Shown: piece after piece, positions 20,616-31,570 of the stretch | Layout of the letters: each line of letters starts with the position of its first letter | Numbering within the stretch: position 1 is the stretch's first letter | Assembly: GCA_036897625.1 (NCBI GenBank) | Contig: JAYMTA010000266.1 | Span: forward strand, 1 to 32,765 | DNA: 32,765 nt | Source: Pelargonium cotyledonis | Taxonomy: Eukaryota > Streptophyta > Magnoliopsida > Geraniales > Geraniaceae | Reading direction: 5' to 3' | The notes under the pieces: generated by a model | What the model saw: only the letters and a program-made list of their open reading frames with translations | What the model was told of the DNA's origin: nothing | Databases searched by the model: none | Made by a program: the position numbers and the translations under genes

Positions 20616-21721
20616 TGGTGTGCGTCCGACAAGTATACCAAAGTCAACCTCGTAATAATAGAATGGTAAAGTTCGAGTTATCGAATCCATAGGGACTTGG
20701 TCGGTGAAGTCAAAATTATTGATTAATTAAGTCTTGTAACTAAACTAGGCAAATAAAATTAAACAAATATTGGTTTGAAAATGATTTGCTATGACTAGGT
20801 CAAGTCAAAGTTGAGGTTGAGATTGAGATTGTAAGATTCAAGTACAAACTAATTCAAATTCAAATTCAAATCTAGAGAATATCAAGAGAGAGTGTGTGTG
20901 TGTGTGTGTGTGTTGGTTGAGATATGATTGTGTTAATGTAATTTTATGTAATTAAATTCCTGAGATGAGATGTTATAATCACAATGAATTAACCCGGCCA
21001 AGATTTTATCGAGTATCTTGCTAAGGAATCACCGAATCTTAAGGCGAAGATGGCGGCCTCGAACGACCCGTCCATTGTTTGCACTCCCCTAGAATATAAC
21101 TTGCTAGGGGTTTGCAAACACCTTAGCGTGACGGTTATGGCCAATTAGGCGAGAACAGGTTCTAGAGGATTGTAATACCTCAAACCCGATTCCCTTCATG
21201 TTTTAATCCGCGAGGATCATTCCCTTGTCAAGGGTATGACCTTCGCTAAGATCAAACAACACAATCTCGTCGAATTGTGATGGTAGCTTTATGAATAGCA
21301 AACATGAATAATCTATACATTCATCGTAAACATACATTTCTGATTTCAATCACATAATTACATTAATAATCACATCCCAACCACACAAGAAAACTAGCCA
21401 AACAACATATTCATTAACAATCATGTTCGACAAATACAATTTCCATTACACTAAACATGTTCATATGAAATCAATAATCCAAATCATAGACAATTAGAAT
21501 CTTTGATTATCAATACAACTAATATCTAACAAAAACAGTAGATAAAATGTATTGTTGCTTACACACCCTTAACAGGATACTAGAGGTAGAAGAAGAAGAA
21601 GATGAATAGTGATGTCGATCACCACCCGAGCACCCAAAACCTAATCTCCCGAAATGAAATGAAAATGGTGTATATATAGGGGAAATGCAGCACATGTAGT
21701 ATAGTTTAGGCATAATTTAGG

Positions 21722-21735
<14 letters not shown>
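20616..21735 (-). mobile_element. Minus-strand solo LTR just after integrase
   Basis: Its minus-strand 3' end, on the plus strand tggtgtgcgtccgac followed by aagtatacc, is the same terminal module as in the other LTRs. It begins right where integrase ends. A minus-strand TATA box (tatatatagg on the plus strand, 21671-21680) and a ttaggcataatttagg block like the LTR starts lie near the right end. The right border is not resolved: a pyrimidine run (21721-21754) follows and no target duplication was found. It replaces the region where an env-like segment and 3' UTR would lie. Confidence 0.65.
20892..20913. repeat. (GT)n microsatellite
   Basis: About 11 GT dinucleotides inside the solo LTR. Confidence 0.9.
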
Positions 21736-21754
<19 letters not shown>

Positions 21755-21791
21755 CGTACGAAGATGTGCTTGTGTTTAATTTTGGGGCATT

Positions 21792-22979
21792 TGATAACTA
21801 TTATTTTATAATAGTTATTTGACCCTAAATCATGCCAAACCTAGCACGATTCTTGTGTATTTTACCTCATTTTGAGCTTAATCGTCATTGATCACATCAT
21901 TTTATGCTCACCTCGTCACCTCTTTGACTTGTATGCAAAATTGACATTTTTGTGCATTTTCATGTGTTTTTCATGCTTATTAGCTTATCTTTGGTCGATA
22001 TTATGCTTGTGGTATAGTTCATGTCCATTTCAAGTTAAGCAAGCAGAAATCCATCGAGGATGGGAGCTCGGGAAAAAGGAAAACAGGTCGGGATTTGGAA
22101 TTGACAGCCAGCACCACGGTGCCGAGGCTTGAAGGATGGCGCCAGAGAGTATAGAGTCATTAAAAGTATCAGGTGTCCAGCGTCGTAGCGTTGGAGCCTG
22201 ACGCCACAGCGCCACATATCTGCACCTATAAATACCAAACTTTGGCTCATTTTGGGAAGGTGGTTATGCTTTAGCTACCACTTCATTTACAGCCAAAATT
22301 GAGTGTGAGAGAAGAAAAGAGAGGTCCAGAGCTTAAAGAGGGCAATAGAGGAGCACTTGGAGTGACAAGATTGGTGATCGTCATCACCAATCTCCATTTT
22401 TATTCCTCTAGACCCCTTGTGAGGGATAGTAAGCTTGGATCATTTACTTTTATTCGCTGTTTTAGTTTATTAAATCTAAAAATTGTGATTACTATCCGAA
22501 TATTTCTCATGATATTGGATTGTAATCGTATTTTGGAATCAAATCTTAAAATGGTTTGTTTTATGGCTTTTCATTACTTTTCTGTGAGTATGAGTGACTA
22601 GTAGTTCTTATGATTAGGGGTGTGAATGATTGTTTTGATAATGTAAATAGTGTTGATGATGCTCGTGTATGTGTTCAATTGGGATTTCTTCGATTTGCTA
22701 TTCATGATGCTATTGAGCAAATCGACGGGTTTGTCTCAATTGATCTTTAGTGTGGAAGCTCCTTGCACAAAATGGGGAATTTTCACATGAATCAAATCGA
22801 AGAGTCAAGTAGCTCGATAGCACAACTTGAGAACCTCCCTTCACCTGCTAAGCTAACCTTCATGCTAAAGAATGCACAACATTCACTAAGTTCTGTCACG
22901 AGCCCTAACCGGGACGGCCGGATACCAAAGATGGTCGAGCAATCCCGACGTTTCCACACATTCATAATTGTGGCTAATT

Positions 22980-23037
<58 letters not shown>

Positions 23038-23303
23038 GCATTTGAATTTTAAATTTGATTTTAAATTGATTTCTTAATTGATTTTAATTGATTGATTTCT
23101 TTCCTCATATATTTAATGTTTACCTTAATTAGTCTAAACAAATCTTTTCAAAACCCAATTATTTATTGGTTACTTTAGTAACTAGAGATTTAATTTCTGA
23201 TTAATTTACTAATTCACCGACTAAGTCCCTATGGATCAATATCCGGACTTCACAGTCCTATTATTATGGGGTCGACTCTAATATGCTTGTCGGACGCACA
23301 CCA
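21792..23303 (+). repeat. 3' LTR of the Athila element
   Basis: It starts tgataactattatttt and ends cacacca, and matches the 5' LTR throughout. TATA box ctataaata is at 22226-22234. It contains a (TC)25 run absent from the 5' LTR. The many substitutions between the copies point to an old insertion; identity was not calculated. Confidence 0.92.
22983..23032. repeat. (TC)25 microsatellite
   Basis: A 50-bp perfect TC run in the 3' LTR only, so it arose after the element inserted. Confidence 0.95.
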
Positions 23304-23308
23304 TTAAG
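23304..23308. repeat. Target-site duplication, right copy
   Basis: ttaag directly after the 3' LTR. It matches 13929-13933. Confidence 0.85.
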
Positions 23309-23401
23309 CTTGAGCTTCTTCTTTAAAGTCCTCTTGATTTCTGGGTCCCTTTCTAAAAGTGGCGACGAACCCTCGATTTGACTCCTTCGGGTTTTTCTCA
23401 T
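23304..23401 (-). pseudogene. Gag N-terminus of the host Athila-like element
   Basis: On the minus strand an ATG at 23401-23399 opens MRKTRRSQIEG, and the stretch SPLLERDPEIKRTLKKKL follows, the typical Athila gag start (DPEIxRTL). The frame runs into the ttaag site where the plus-strand Athila element inserted. It continues in phase at 13928 when one copy of the duplication is dropped. It lies 81 bp downstream of the primer binding site at 23482-23501, as expected for gag. Confidence 0.82.
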
Positions 23402-23481
23402 GCACTAGAAATTTTTCTGCACACCACAAAACAACACCAGAAATCAAATAGCAGAATAACTTCTAAAGTTACTTAAACCCA

Positions 23482-23501
23482 ATTCCCCGACAACGGTTCC
23501 A
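23482..23501 (-). promoter_or_regulatory. Primer binding site of the host Athila-like element
   Basis: On the minus strand it reads tggaaccgttgtcggggaat, a diverged match to the tRNA-Asp-complementary site, and lies 6 bp after the LTR end at 23508. Confidence 0.7.
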
Positions 23502-23507
23502 TAAACT

Positions 23508-25271
23508 TGTTAGGCTCATGGCAAGTATACCATTTGAACAAGTAATATAGGACTTTTGCAAGTCCGAGTATTGAATCCTCAGGGACAATGGCGGAGCCAG
23601 ACTAATAATTTTGGGGAGGCACAATTTTAGTTGTATTGTTTAAATAAATAAAAAATTACATTATGTTTCTAAAACTTTATACAAAACTAAAAGAATAAAA
23701 CATTAAAAATACTATAAGCTTGGTTTGGATGGCTTGTTTGGGCTGATGTTTATTTGAAGATGAGCATAACTCAAATATAGACTATAATACAGGCATGTGA
23801 ACTGAGTTTGGGCCTTGGGATGGTTAGTTAAACTAATAAAAATATATGGGCTGATTTGAAATGGCTCAAATATAATATGGGCTTAGAGGTGTTTCAGAGC
23901 TGTGAGGTGGGCCCATGCCTATAACGGCCCACCCTTTGCCCCGCCACTGCTCAGGTACTCGAGAGAAACTTTAGAAGTGAACAATATCTATTGATTGTAA
24001 ACTAAAATAAATGCAATAAGAAATCCAAGTGTTTGATTCAAGATTATGATTACTTGACAATAAAGTAAAAAACGATAAGTAAACTATGAAAGCAAATAAC
24101 AAGTTGTATATGATAGAGATGATACTCGGGATGTGAATTGTTATTATACTCGGGATGTGAATTGTAATTACACTTCGGATGATTCTCTAATTCACTTGGT
24201 TAATTAGTATACGAATTACCCAGCTATCTTAGCTATGTAGATTCTCACAAGAGAGATGCCTACAACTTAATCAAATTGATCCCTAAAGCATGCTACTACA
24301 ATAGGGTAACAATCCAATTAGCATAGGATTCAACCTTAAGGGCCCTTAGGATTTATAAGGCATGCTACTACCCTCAACACCTCTAAGTTCAGATTCCTAA
24401 CAAAACATGATGCACTCGTCAAAGATACAATCATGTAATAGAATATGTCAAAAACCATCACAAGCATTAAAAACAATGAAATCTGAACTTCCATATACTT
24501 CGTTAACCAAACTAAATCATTAAATCATCCTAACAAGCAATCCACACCCCAAGATTGGGGTTTTAGTCATGATCATCAAAGGACAAAAGCAATCTAAAAT
24601 TGAGTAAACAAACATAAGTTCAAATCCACAATCCAAACAAAAATCACTAAAAACCATACAAAGTTCAAAACCTACGAAGAACGACGGTTTCTTTCTTCTC
24701 TGGTCATCCTCCTTGCTGCCATCACTTTCCAATGCATAAGAATGTGTTGTGATCTTTGGAAAGTAGTTGAAATAGGTCGAAATCCGAAATTTCCCTCTCT
24801 GACAGATTTGTCACGGCATTTGTTATAGTTGTCGCAACAATTTAGCTTTTAAGAGAGTTGACGCGACAACTATAAGTCCAATTTGCGTCTGAACGTGTCA
24901 CTTGTTGTTCAACTTGGTCAACTCTGGTCAACGGCAAATTGCCATGGCAATTCTGGTGCTTCACTTCTTGTCCACTTTTGCTCAAAATTTAGCTCCCTTC
25001 TATGTAAAATATGATCTGGGTATCTGAAATTTACAACACTAGAACACAACCCACATCATATATGCCACAGATAAGTTCATAATCTCATGAACAACGTAAA
25101 ACAAGATCAAAACACACCAAGATCGCCTAAAAACACTATCTAGCTAGACCATTTCACAACATTTAAGCACAAATATGATAAAACATGATGGAATGATGAA
25201 GAAAACTGAGTAAAAGGCTCTAGAATAACCAAAAATTAGGATTAGAATCTCATATAAAATACGAGATATCA
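23508..25271 (-). mobile_element. 5' LTR of the host Athila-like element
   Basis: On the minus strand it starts tgatatctcgtatttt at 25271, resembling the start of the other Athila LTRs, and ends ctaaca at 23508 next to the primer site. The terminal module (caagtatacc, gtaatataggac, gagtattgaatcc) lies at 23522-23580. Its length is about 1.76 kb including a 364-bp MITE at 23586-23949. The matching 3' LTR of this element is not in the window. Confidence 0.8.
23586..23949. mobile_element. hAT-type MITE in the host LTR
   Basis: The ends are caatggcggagcca on the left and, reversed, cagtggcggggcaa from the right. They are flanked by ctcaggga (23578-23585) and ctcaggta (23950-23957), an 8-bp duplication with one mismatch. 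The insert is 364 bp and carries no transposase. It is not the same family as the MITE at 6048-6456, as the ends differ. Confidence 0.85.
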
Positions 25272-25297
25272 ATACTCCAAAAAATTAAGAATAACAT

Positions 25298-26040
25298 AAT
25301 AAAGGAAAAATTACATATGGCTACCATAAACTAACCACATTTTCACTTTACTATCCTAAAGTATATTTCGTAACTTTAGGCTACCCTGAACCTATACAAT
25401 CGTTTTATCTCTAACACCGTCGGTGAGTCGATTAAAAGACCAAAATACCCCCATATTTTTTTTTATAAACATAAATAAAAAAAATTAAAAAGAAGAACCA
25501 GATCTGAGCCCGTGCTCCGTGCTCGCCGTCTGTGCTCATCGTCGTCGACTTCTCCAGTTATGGTGTACTATACTCCGGCAAGACGGATGCTCCGGTCATC
25601 TCTCTCACAGCCACCGCCGCTCTCCACCGACGTCCACGAGCATGGCCGAGCACAGAGCTAATCTGAATCTCCGACGTCGTGAAAGCCCCAAATAGATCTG
25701 AAGTCGTGCTCCGTCAAGGTCGATCTCGAGTAACCACCGCCCAGAACCAGTAACCGCCACCAAACCTCGACTTGCTCTTCAGGTCGGACGTTCACGGCGA
25801 GAACGACGATGGCGAGATCGACGGTGCTCGCAACCGTCGTGTTTAACTTGTCTTCTCCATTCATGAGACTGACCTCATCTTCTCTATTCACGCTCCAACT
25901 CCGGCTAGATTGACGGTGGAGGGGAGATCGACGGTGCTCGCAGCAAAAAGCCCCAAATAGGTCCCGATTTGTGTTAGGGTTTTTTGTGTTGATTTGGGAG
26001 TTTGATTTTCGTTTGAGCTGATTTTTTTTTTCTTTTTTTT
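25298..26040 (+). other. One-sided transposon remnant with a GC-rich core
   Basis: The left edge aaattacatatggctacc and internal ttaggctaccctgaacc resemble the terminal repeats of the Mutator-type element at 28897-30035. A GC-rich core (25500-25980) follows, with short duplicated phrases such as gagatcgacggtgctcgca (25813 and 25924 regions). No matching right end was found. The 77-codon minus-strand open frame at 25658-25891 has no recognisable domain. Confidence 0.45.
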
Positions 26041-27970
26041 TTTTTGTGATGGTGATTTTTTAATTTTATTTATAAGAGTTTTTCGGAAGCTTTGAATTTG
26101 ACGGCGAAACTATGAATTTTCCGGCAATATTCATATGCATGTTTTTGAACGATGAAGAAGAAGGACAATTAATTTGTCATTAAAGTTTTGAGAGTCCATG
26201 TGCACTACACATGATGACATAGTAATTTTTCATCCAAGTTAAGTGTTTCTTATGGGAGCTAAGTGTTGAAGAGAGTAAGGGATTGAAAGTCAACATAATC
26301 AAGTTCTATGCAATTGGGCCCTCCATAATCGAGCTTTCCTTGAGAATCTTAGAGTTCATTGTGAGAGCTAGGTTCTTCCATGTAGTGAAAGCTTAAGCGA
26401 TGAGCACATCGGTTGAAGGAGACATGAGTAGCACGTATGGACAAACTTGAACTAGGTACCATTGTCATGGCCCTGAGGCGGGAGTGAAGTTTGTGATTGC
26501 GGGTGCAAGCTTTGAGATAGCGTGAACAATTTTATAATTGCAAAAACAACTTCGTAATCACGATCAAGGGCATTATTCCTACCCTGAGGCGAAGTTTCAA
26601 TCACGAATACATAACACATAATCATATTTTGATTTGGGGTTACAACTATGGGAGCATTGTCGTGACATTAAGGTTTGATCATACTTACTTTGCCATTGCA
26701 AGTTTTCTCGCGATCCTAAGCGTTGATTTGACCTTCTCAAGGTTGGGGCTGCCATGCTTAATTTTGAGATGACACATGCAACATTTCCATTCACCCTAAC
26801 TTAAAAAAATTTACGTTGCATCTGAAACAATTCTCTATTTCTCACCAACATATTACACAAAATCTATATCCTTAATTTACTCGAGCAAAGCTCTTAGAGG
26901 AGACGAGAATCAAAGGAGAATCTAAAGTCTTATATAACAAATTTACAGCAAAATTTTTATTTTGTTTTAAAATTTGGGCTAGAAAGCCCAATTAAGTTTT
27001 ACAAATTAGAAAGAGAAACTCATACCCCACCCATACTCATACAAATATCTAAGATACCAACCGTGCACTCACAGTGACTTGAACTCGAGACACAATGGAT
27101 ACCTAAGTGGTTAGCGAAACCCTTACTTTTACAAAACCAATCACCCACGAATAAAAAATTAACACATTATCAACCGAAAAACTAAGTTGCTAAACCAAAT
27201 AGGGAAAAAAGAATGGTGTTGGCCACTACTGCAAAAGGCTCCAACAACAAAGCGAGTTCCAATTTTCAACGTACAAAAACAAAAATAAGATTCAACAAAA
27301 ACTATAAACATATTTTCAAATTTCACGTTCTATTAATAACACAAAATCAAACCAAATTTATATGTTGTTTGAAAACAAATTTACAGAAAAATTAAAATTG
27401 TTCAATACTAGCGAGATCTCTGCTTTAATCTACAAAATCAACCACCATAAATTTGAAATGAAACTCTTAATCAAAGCCAAAATCTCTAGGGTGCCTTGTG
27501 GCTCACGGGCTCAGATGGGTGTAAATGTTTAAATTTGGGTGGCTCGAAGCGGAAAAAGCTGCACATTGCTCACGGGTCTGGCAAAATAGTTAGTCGAGAA
27601 AGATATACCAGCACATCATTTCTGAGCAAAGACAAAGGGGCTGAGGTGTATGAGTTTGGGAACTAAGTTGAAGAGGATCTATAGAATCTAGATGCTCAGC
27701 TAATTAATGAGTTCAGCAATCAAGCATGTGCACCAAAATTGACAGGCTCATTTTCAACAATTCAGTACATTCATTGAATAACATTTCTCTACATTGCATC
27801 AAAATTGGCTGGAAATATTTCTATGCAGCTACAATGCATCAAAACTATTGCAAAAATGACAATTTTGCATCCTGTGATTTCAATGAGTTTTTAATCGCAA
27901 AACCTATCTCACCCATTCTTTTTTTAAATCCAGTCACTCGAACATGTAAATAAAATTAACACCTTACACA
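26041..27970. other. Unassigned AT-rich sequence downstream of the host gene
   Basis: No protein, terminal repeats or tandem array recognised. It includes the region where the 3' UTR of the minus-strand gene ending at 27971 must lie; the poly(A) site cannot be placed. A short phrase ccctgaggcg occurs twice (26470 and 26582 regions). Confidence 0.4.
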
Positions 27971-28701
27971 CTAATCAGAATCCGGGCCTTCATCCACGAT
28001 ATCAGGAAATGATTCATAGTCTTGTTCAATTTCAGATCCTTTACTTTTCTGAAGATTTGATATTGCATAGAAAGGGTTTATGGCTTTAGTAACATTACTT
28101 TGAGCGCCATGACCCATTTCACTGTCTGTGTGATGCAATGCCCCGATTTTTGAACCACCAATAATGGCAGGAGTTGTGATACCTTTGGAAGACATCAGTT
28201 CCTCAAATTGTGCAGTGGATTCTTGAAATTGATTCAACTCTATCATAATTTCATCCCCTTTGTCTCTCATACTGTTTCTCGTATCAGTAATAGCTACTAA
28301 TGGACCTTGATCACTTTTCTCTGCGTTTATTGGGCCCGACAAACCATCCACACAAGCCTTTTCTGCCGCATGAATCCTCAAGGTAGCAGGAAACTCTTCA
28401 GCTTGGCTTGTATGCTTGTTGTCTGGATCGGTTAGTGGAGAATCCATTTCATCACCATTTCCAACCCATTTATTATAAAGGTCATCATCATCTGAATCAG
28501 GAATATCATTCCCCATTCCTTGCATCCCACTTGGTAATGAGGTGTTATCTTTTTGTCCGCCAGAATATGCATATTCGTAGAAATTACTGTCTGCAGAGGG
28601 AAAATCCATCATTGGATGGGCCCTAGGATGAATAAGAACCTCAAGGACTAAAAGGGCGTGCGCACAGAATTCAGCCAGCTCTGACCCACTTTCTTGCCTG
28701 C
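27971..28701 (-). CDS. Last exon of RIX1/PELP1-like gene
   Basis: It has 731 bp after acceptor tgcag. It completes the split glycine codon of the previous exon and encodes ELAEFCAHALLVLEVLIHPRA, then a low-complexity acidic tail of about 210 residues. It ends TAG. Confidence 0.82.
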
Positions 28702-31570
28702 CTGCATATCCATAATTTTTACGAGGTTACAAGTAATTAAGAACATAATAACAGAAATAGTGAACTCAACAATATAGTGAAGCAGCCGGAACTTTTTTGT
28801 TTCTTGTTCTTTTGAGTTAACTTTTTATTCAGAGTAAAATGACTCACTGTGAGATTAATTTCATCAAGACGAGTTACTGTGATATTTATTTCATCAATTA
28901 CATATGCGTACTATGCACTTCAAACACATGAATACCTTACTTTATTTTTTAACTTTTGAATACCTTGAACTTTCAAAACCTAATTCTGTCAATAACGGTG
29001 TTAAATATTTAGTAAGAGAAAAATACCCCTCTAAATCTCCGTCACATATTTGACCACCATTGACCGTCTCTATCACTCTCCAAAGATAACTCCTACCAAT
29101 TTATCTTACTGAAATTTCCATAAATGTAAAACAAAAACCTCCAAATGTTCTTCACAACACCCATCTCTTTAATCTTCTTGAAGCACTTGTCTGTTTCATT
29201 TCTAGTACCAGACCCATTTTTCTCTCTATATGTTCCTTGCCATATCTCTCCATTTTCACTCCAATTATGACCATCGGATCACAACACTCCTCATTACTGA
29301 TAGCAAAGGACTAGGGGCTACCACACCTGATCTGACATGTGTCAGCCAGATCCGAAGAGAGCCACCATGAAGACCTTGTTCCACCATCATCACCGTCGAG
29401 TTGCAATTGAGCCACTGCAACGAGACTAGTCAGATCTGCCACCAACAACCATCGTCGCACCATAACCTTTGATCTGCCTGACCAACTCAGCAGTTCTTCC
29501 AATTGATGGTCTGAGTAGATCTGGATACGCCGGCCAGACCTCAGCCCTCCAGCCCCACCACCATTCTCCAGTGGAACCAATTTGGAAGCACAACACCTCT
29601 TTTGTTTTTGTTGAATAATAGGTCTGTAAATTTAATTGGATTTTTATTTGTTTGATATCAAGATTTTATTTTGTCAAAATTTGTTCTTTCTTCATGATTG
29701 TGCTGTTTTGATTGTTCATGACTATTTTTCTATTCTGAAAATTTTCATGATAATTTGATTGTTATGTTTTCTTTATTCTTTCAACTGTGTGTTTACTGAC
29801 CAAGGATTGTTCATTTGGGTTTTAAATTTTCATAAATAGTTGGTTTCACTTTTCAAGTTGAAAATTTTGCAAGTTGTTGAGGACTTGGGACATATCAACG
29901 TAAATGAATATTTCTGTTATATATAACTGAAAAGGGGTTATGTAAAGTTCAGGGTATTCAAATGTTACAAAACAAAGTTAAGGGTAGTCATGTGTTTTAA
30001 GTGACAAATACAAAGTAGGCATTTGTAATTTCCCCTTATTTCATCAGATAACACTGTACATGTGAATTTACCATTGTTCATTTTTTGTTGGAATATCTGC
30101 AGTCATCTTACCAATTGCATAATTTTTCTTTACACATAAAAAGGTGCATTGCTGAAAAATAATTATACAATGGTCTATAAGATGTGCTATTTTACATTAG
30201 AAAAAGAAACAAGGTTTTAAATCAGAAAAAAGAAAATGATTTTGTAAATAGATGTATGATCAAGCACAACATTATATACACACCATTGGATAATGATACT
30301 TGACCACCATTCCAAATGAACAAATTTTAAAATAAGTTGTATATGATTATGCACAGGCCAAATTCATGTTTTTTATCAAGTCTGAAACAAAACAGTTTGC
30401 ATTATAAACTCAAATGATGACGAAAAAGAGAAGCACACGTTTAACCACATAAGGATTACCTCTGCGGAAAAGCTCAAGACCCTGGGCTAAATATGGAGGC
30501 CGGACACGAGCTGGGGAAAGAAGGGAAGCCAAAAGTGCACGTAAAGCTGCAAGTCGAAAAGCTGTCCATGATAAGGTAGATTTATTGAGTGAGGAAGCAT
30601 TCTTTTCTCTGTCAGCCCATTCCTCTTCAGATGAATTTGTTGCAATGGTTATCAATAGGAGATCAATATTTGATCGCCAAGATGCAGATCCTAAACCACC
30701 CTGTTGAAATAATTACAGCTTATTAGGTCAGCAGCACAGGGCCCAAAAGCAGTGTGCATGCATGCACTCTTCAATTGTAGATTAGTAAACAGAATTGACC
30801 ACATTAATAATGCATGTAGTTTTCTATTACATGATTGTAAAGAGATGACGAAAGAAGATATCAGTATAAAATATAACATAATAGAAATCTACAACGACGG
30901 GTAATTTAAATCTTTTTCTGTCAGTATTAAATCAAGACAATCTTTCAACCAATGAATTGCTTGGAATAAGTGGAAAATGTGAGTTGAATATATGAGTGAA
31001 ATATGTGTTCCCATGTCATAATGTGAAAAATGTGTTCCCATGCAACAATCTTCAAGAAAATTGGCCTACTAATTTTATTGAAGCGTATCAGTGACAAATG
31101 TTCCCATGCCATAATGTGAGACAATCCTATGATGGGATGATAAATCCAGAAATGTGTGGTTTGAATATAAAAGATTCCCATGTTGATAAAGAAAACCTTC
31201 AACAAATTTAAGTGTCAAACTACTATCAACAGCATCTCCAGTTTTCCACAAACACATTATGCATAAAGATAGAATATAGAAAACATACATACCACTGTTA
31301 GAAGAGTTTCTAATGCCTCAAGAGCAGCTATCTTCACAGAAATGGGAGGCGTCAAATGCTTTTTGGGTGCTTGAAACTCCAAAACTGTACCTTGTTGGTC
31401 TGTAGATCCAGCTGAAGTTCCGTGTTTCCTTTTTCTATGGCTAGGCTGTAGCAAATTTTCAGATGCCTTCAATAATGCACCAGAAGATGTAACACCACTC
31501 TCCTGATCAACTGGATTCAAATCAGCAAGTATGTTGTTGATAACGTCCTGTGCAAGATATATTGCGATCC
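27971..31570 (-). CDS. RIX1/PELP1-like protein, 3' part (three exons)
   Basis: Three exons, 31570-31293, 30700-30460 and 28701-27971, join with consistent phases and canonical GT-AG introns into one frame ending TAG at 27973-27971. The visible part is about 415 residues and lacks the N-terminal half. Recognised plant-conserved blocks are AIYLAQDVINN, PISVKIAALEALETLLTV, SASWRSNIDLLLITIATN, AALRALLASLLSPARVRPPY, LAQGLELFRRG and LAEFCAHALLVLEVLIHPRA. The family is the plant homologue of yeast Rix1 and animal PELP1, nucleolar scaffold proteins that act in 60S ribosomal subunit maturation. The C-terminus is acidic (DIPDSDDDD; SFPDIVDEGPDSD), as in PELP1-type proteins. The function is inferred from the family. 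No disruption is seen, so it is probably an expressed gene. The last intron carries a Mutator-type element. Confidence 0.8.
28897..30035. mobile_element. Non-autonomous Mutator-type element in the last intron
   Basis: Long terminal inverted repeats of about 85-100 bp (28897-28980 and 29936-30035) share attaca-atgc, acacatga-tacc, tttgaatacc and tgaactttac-like blocks in opposite orientation. The flanks are identical 11-bp direct repeats ttatttcatca (28886-28896 and 30036-30046). Long inverted repeats with 9-11-bp duplications are typical of Mutator-like elements. The 1139-bp element has a GC-rich core (about 29270-29580) and no transposase. An 89-codon minus-strand open frame inside (29311-29580) is not recognised. 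Removing it leaves an intron of about 600 bp. Confidence 0.82.
30460..30700 (-). CDS. Exon of RIX1/PELP1-like gene (middle)
   Basis: It has 241 bp, with acceptor caacag, a phase 0 start and phase 1 end, and donor gtaatc. It encodes GGLGSASWRSNIDLLL through LAQGLELFRR, the most conserved block visible here. Confidence 0.83.
31293..31570 (-). CDS. Exon of RIX1/PELP1-like gene (first visible)
   Basis: It has 278 bp, entered in phase 1 after acceptor ttcag and ending in phase 0 before donor gtatgt. It encodes a HEAT-like helical segment (VKIAALEALETLLTV) preceded by a polar stretch with HRKRKHG, a possible nuclear localisation signal. Upstream exons lie outside the window. Confidence 0.8.

Larger units (their letters stand above)
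13934..23303 (+). mobile_element. Athila-type Ty3/gypsy retrotransposon, full span, inactive
   Basis: A 9370-bp element with LTRs at 13934-15425 and 21792-23303 is flanked by perfect ttaag duplications. Between them, in order, are an Asp-tRNA-type primer site, gag, protease, a protease-RT linker, reverse transcriptase, RNase H and integrase, the Ty3/gypsy order. Protein motifs (DLG protease, FMDDF RT, HHCC and D-35-E integrase) are recognisable but broken by many stops and frameshifts. No env-like region is seen after integrase; a minus-strand solo LTR occupies that place. Only a weak polypurine tract (ttttggggca) precedes the 3' LTR. The element is nested in the gag of an opposite-strand Athila-like element. 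Confidence 0.92.

Noticed and set aside
21775-21791. Strong polypurine tract before the 3' LTR
   Set aside because: Only ttttggggca is present, with a short G run; noted as weak and not listed as a separate feature.
9955-25271. The LTRs at 9955-11975 and 23508-25271 as the two LTRs of one minus-strand element
   Set aside because: Their starts and interiors differ beyond the terminal module, and 9955-11975 has its own near-perfect target duplication inside a different element.
25658-25891. 77-codon minus-strand open frame
   Set aside because: It lies in the GC-rich core of a repeat remnant with duplicated phrases; no family recognised.
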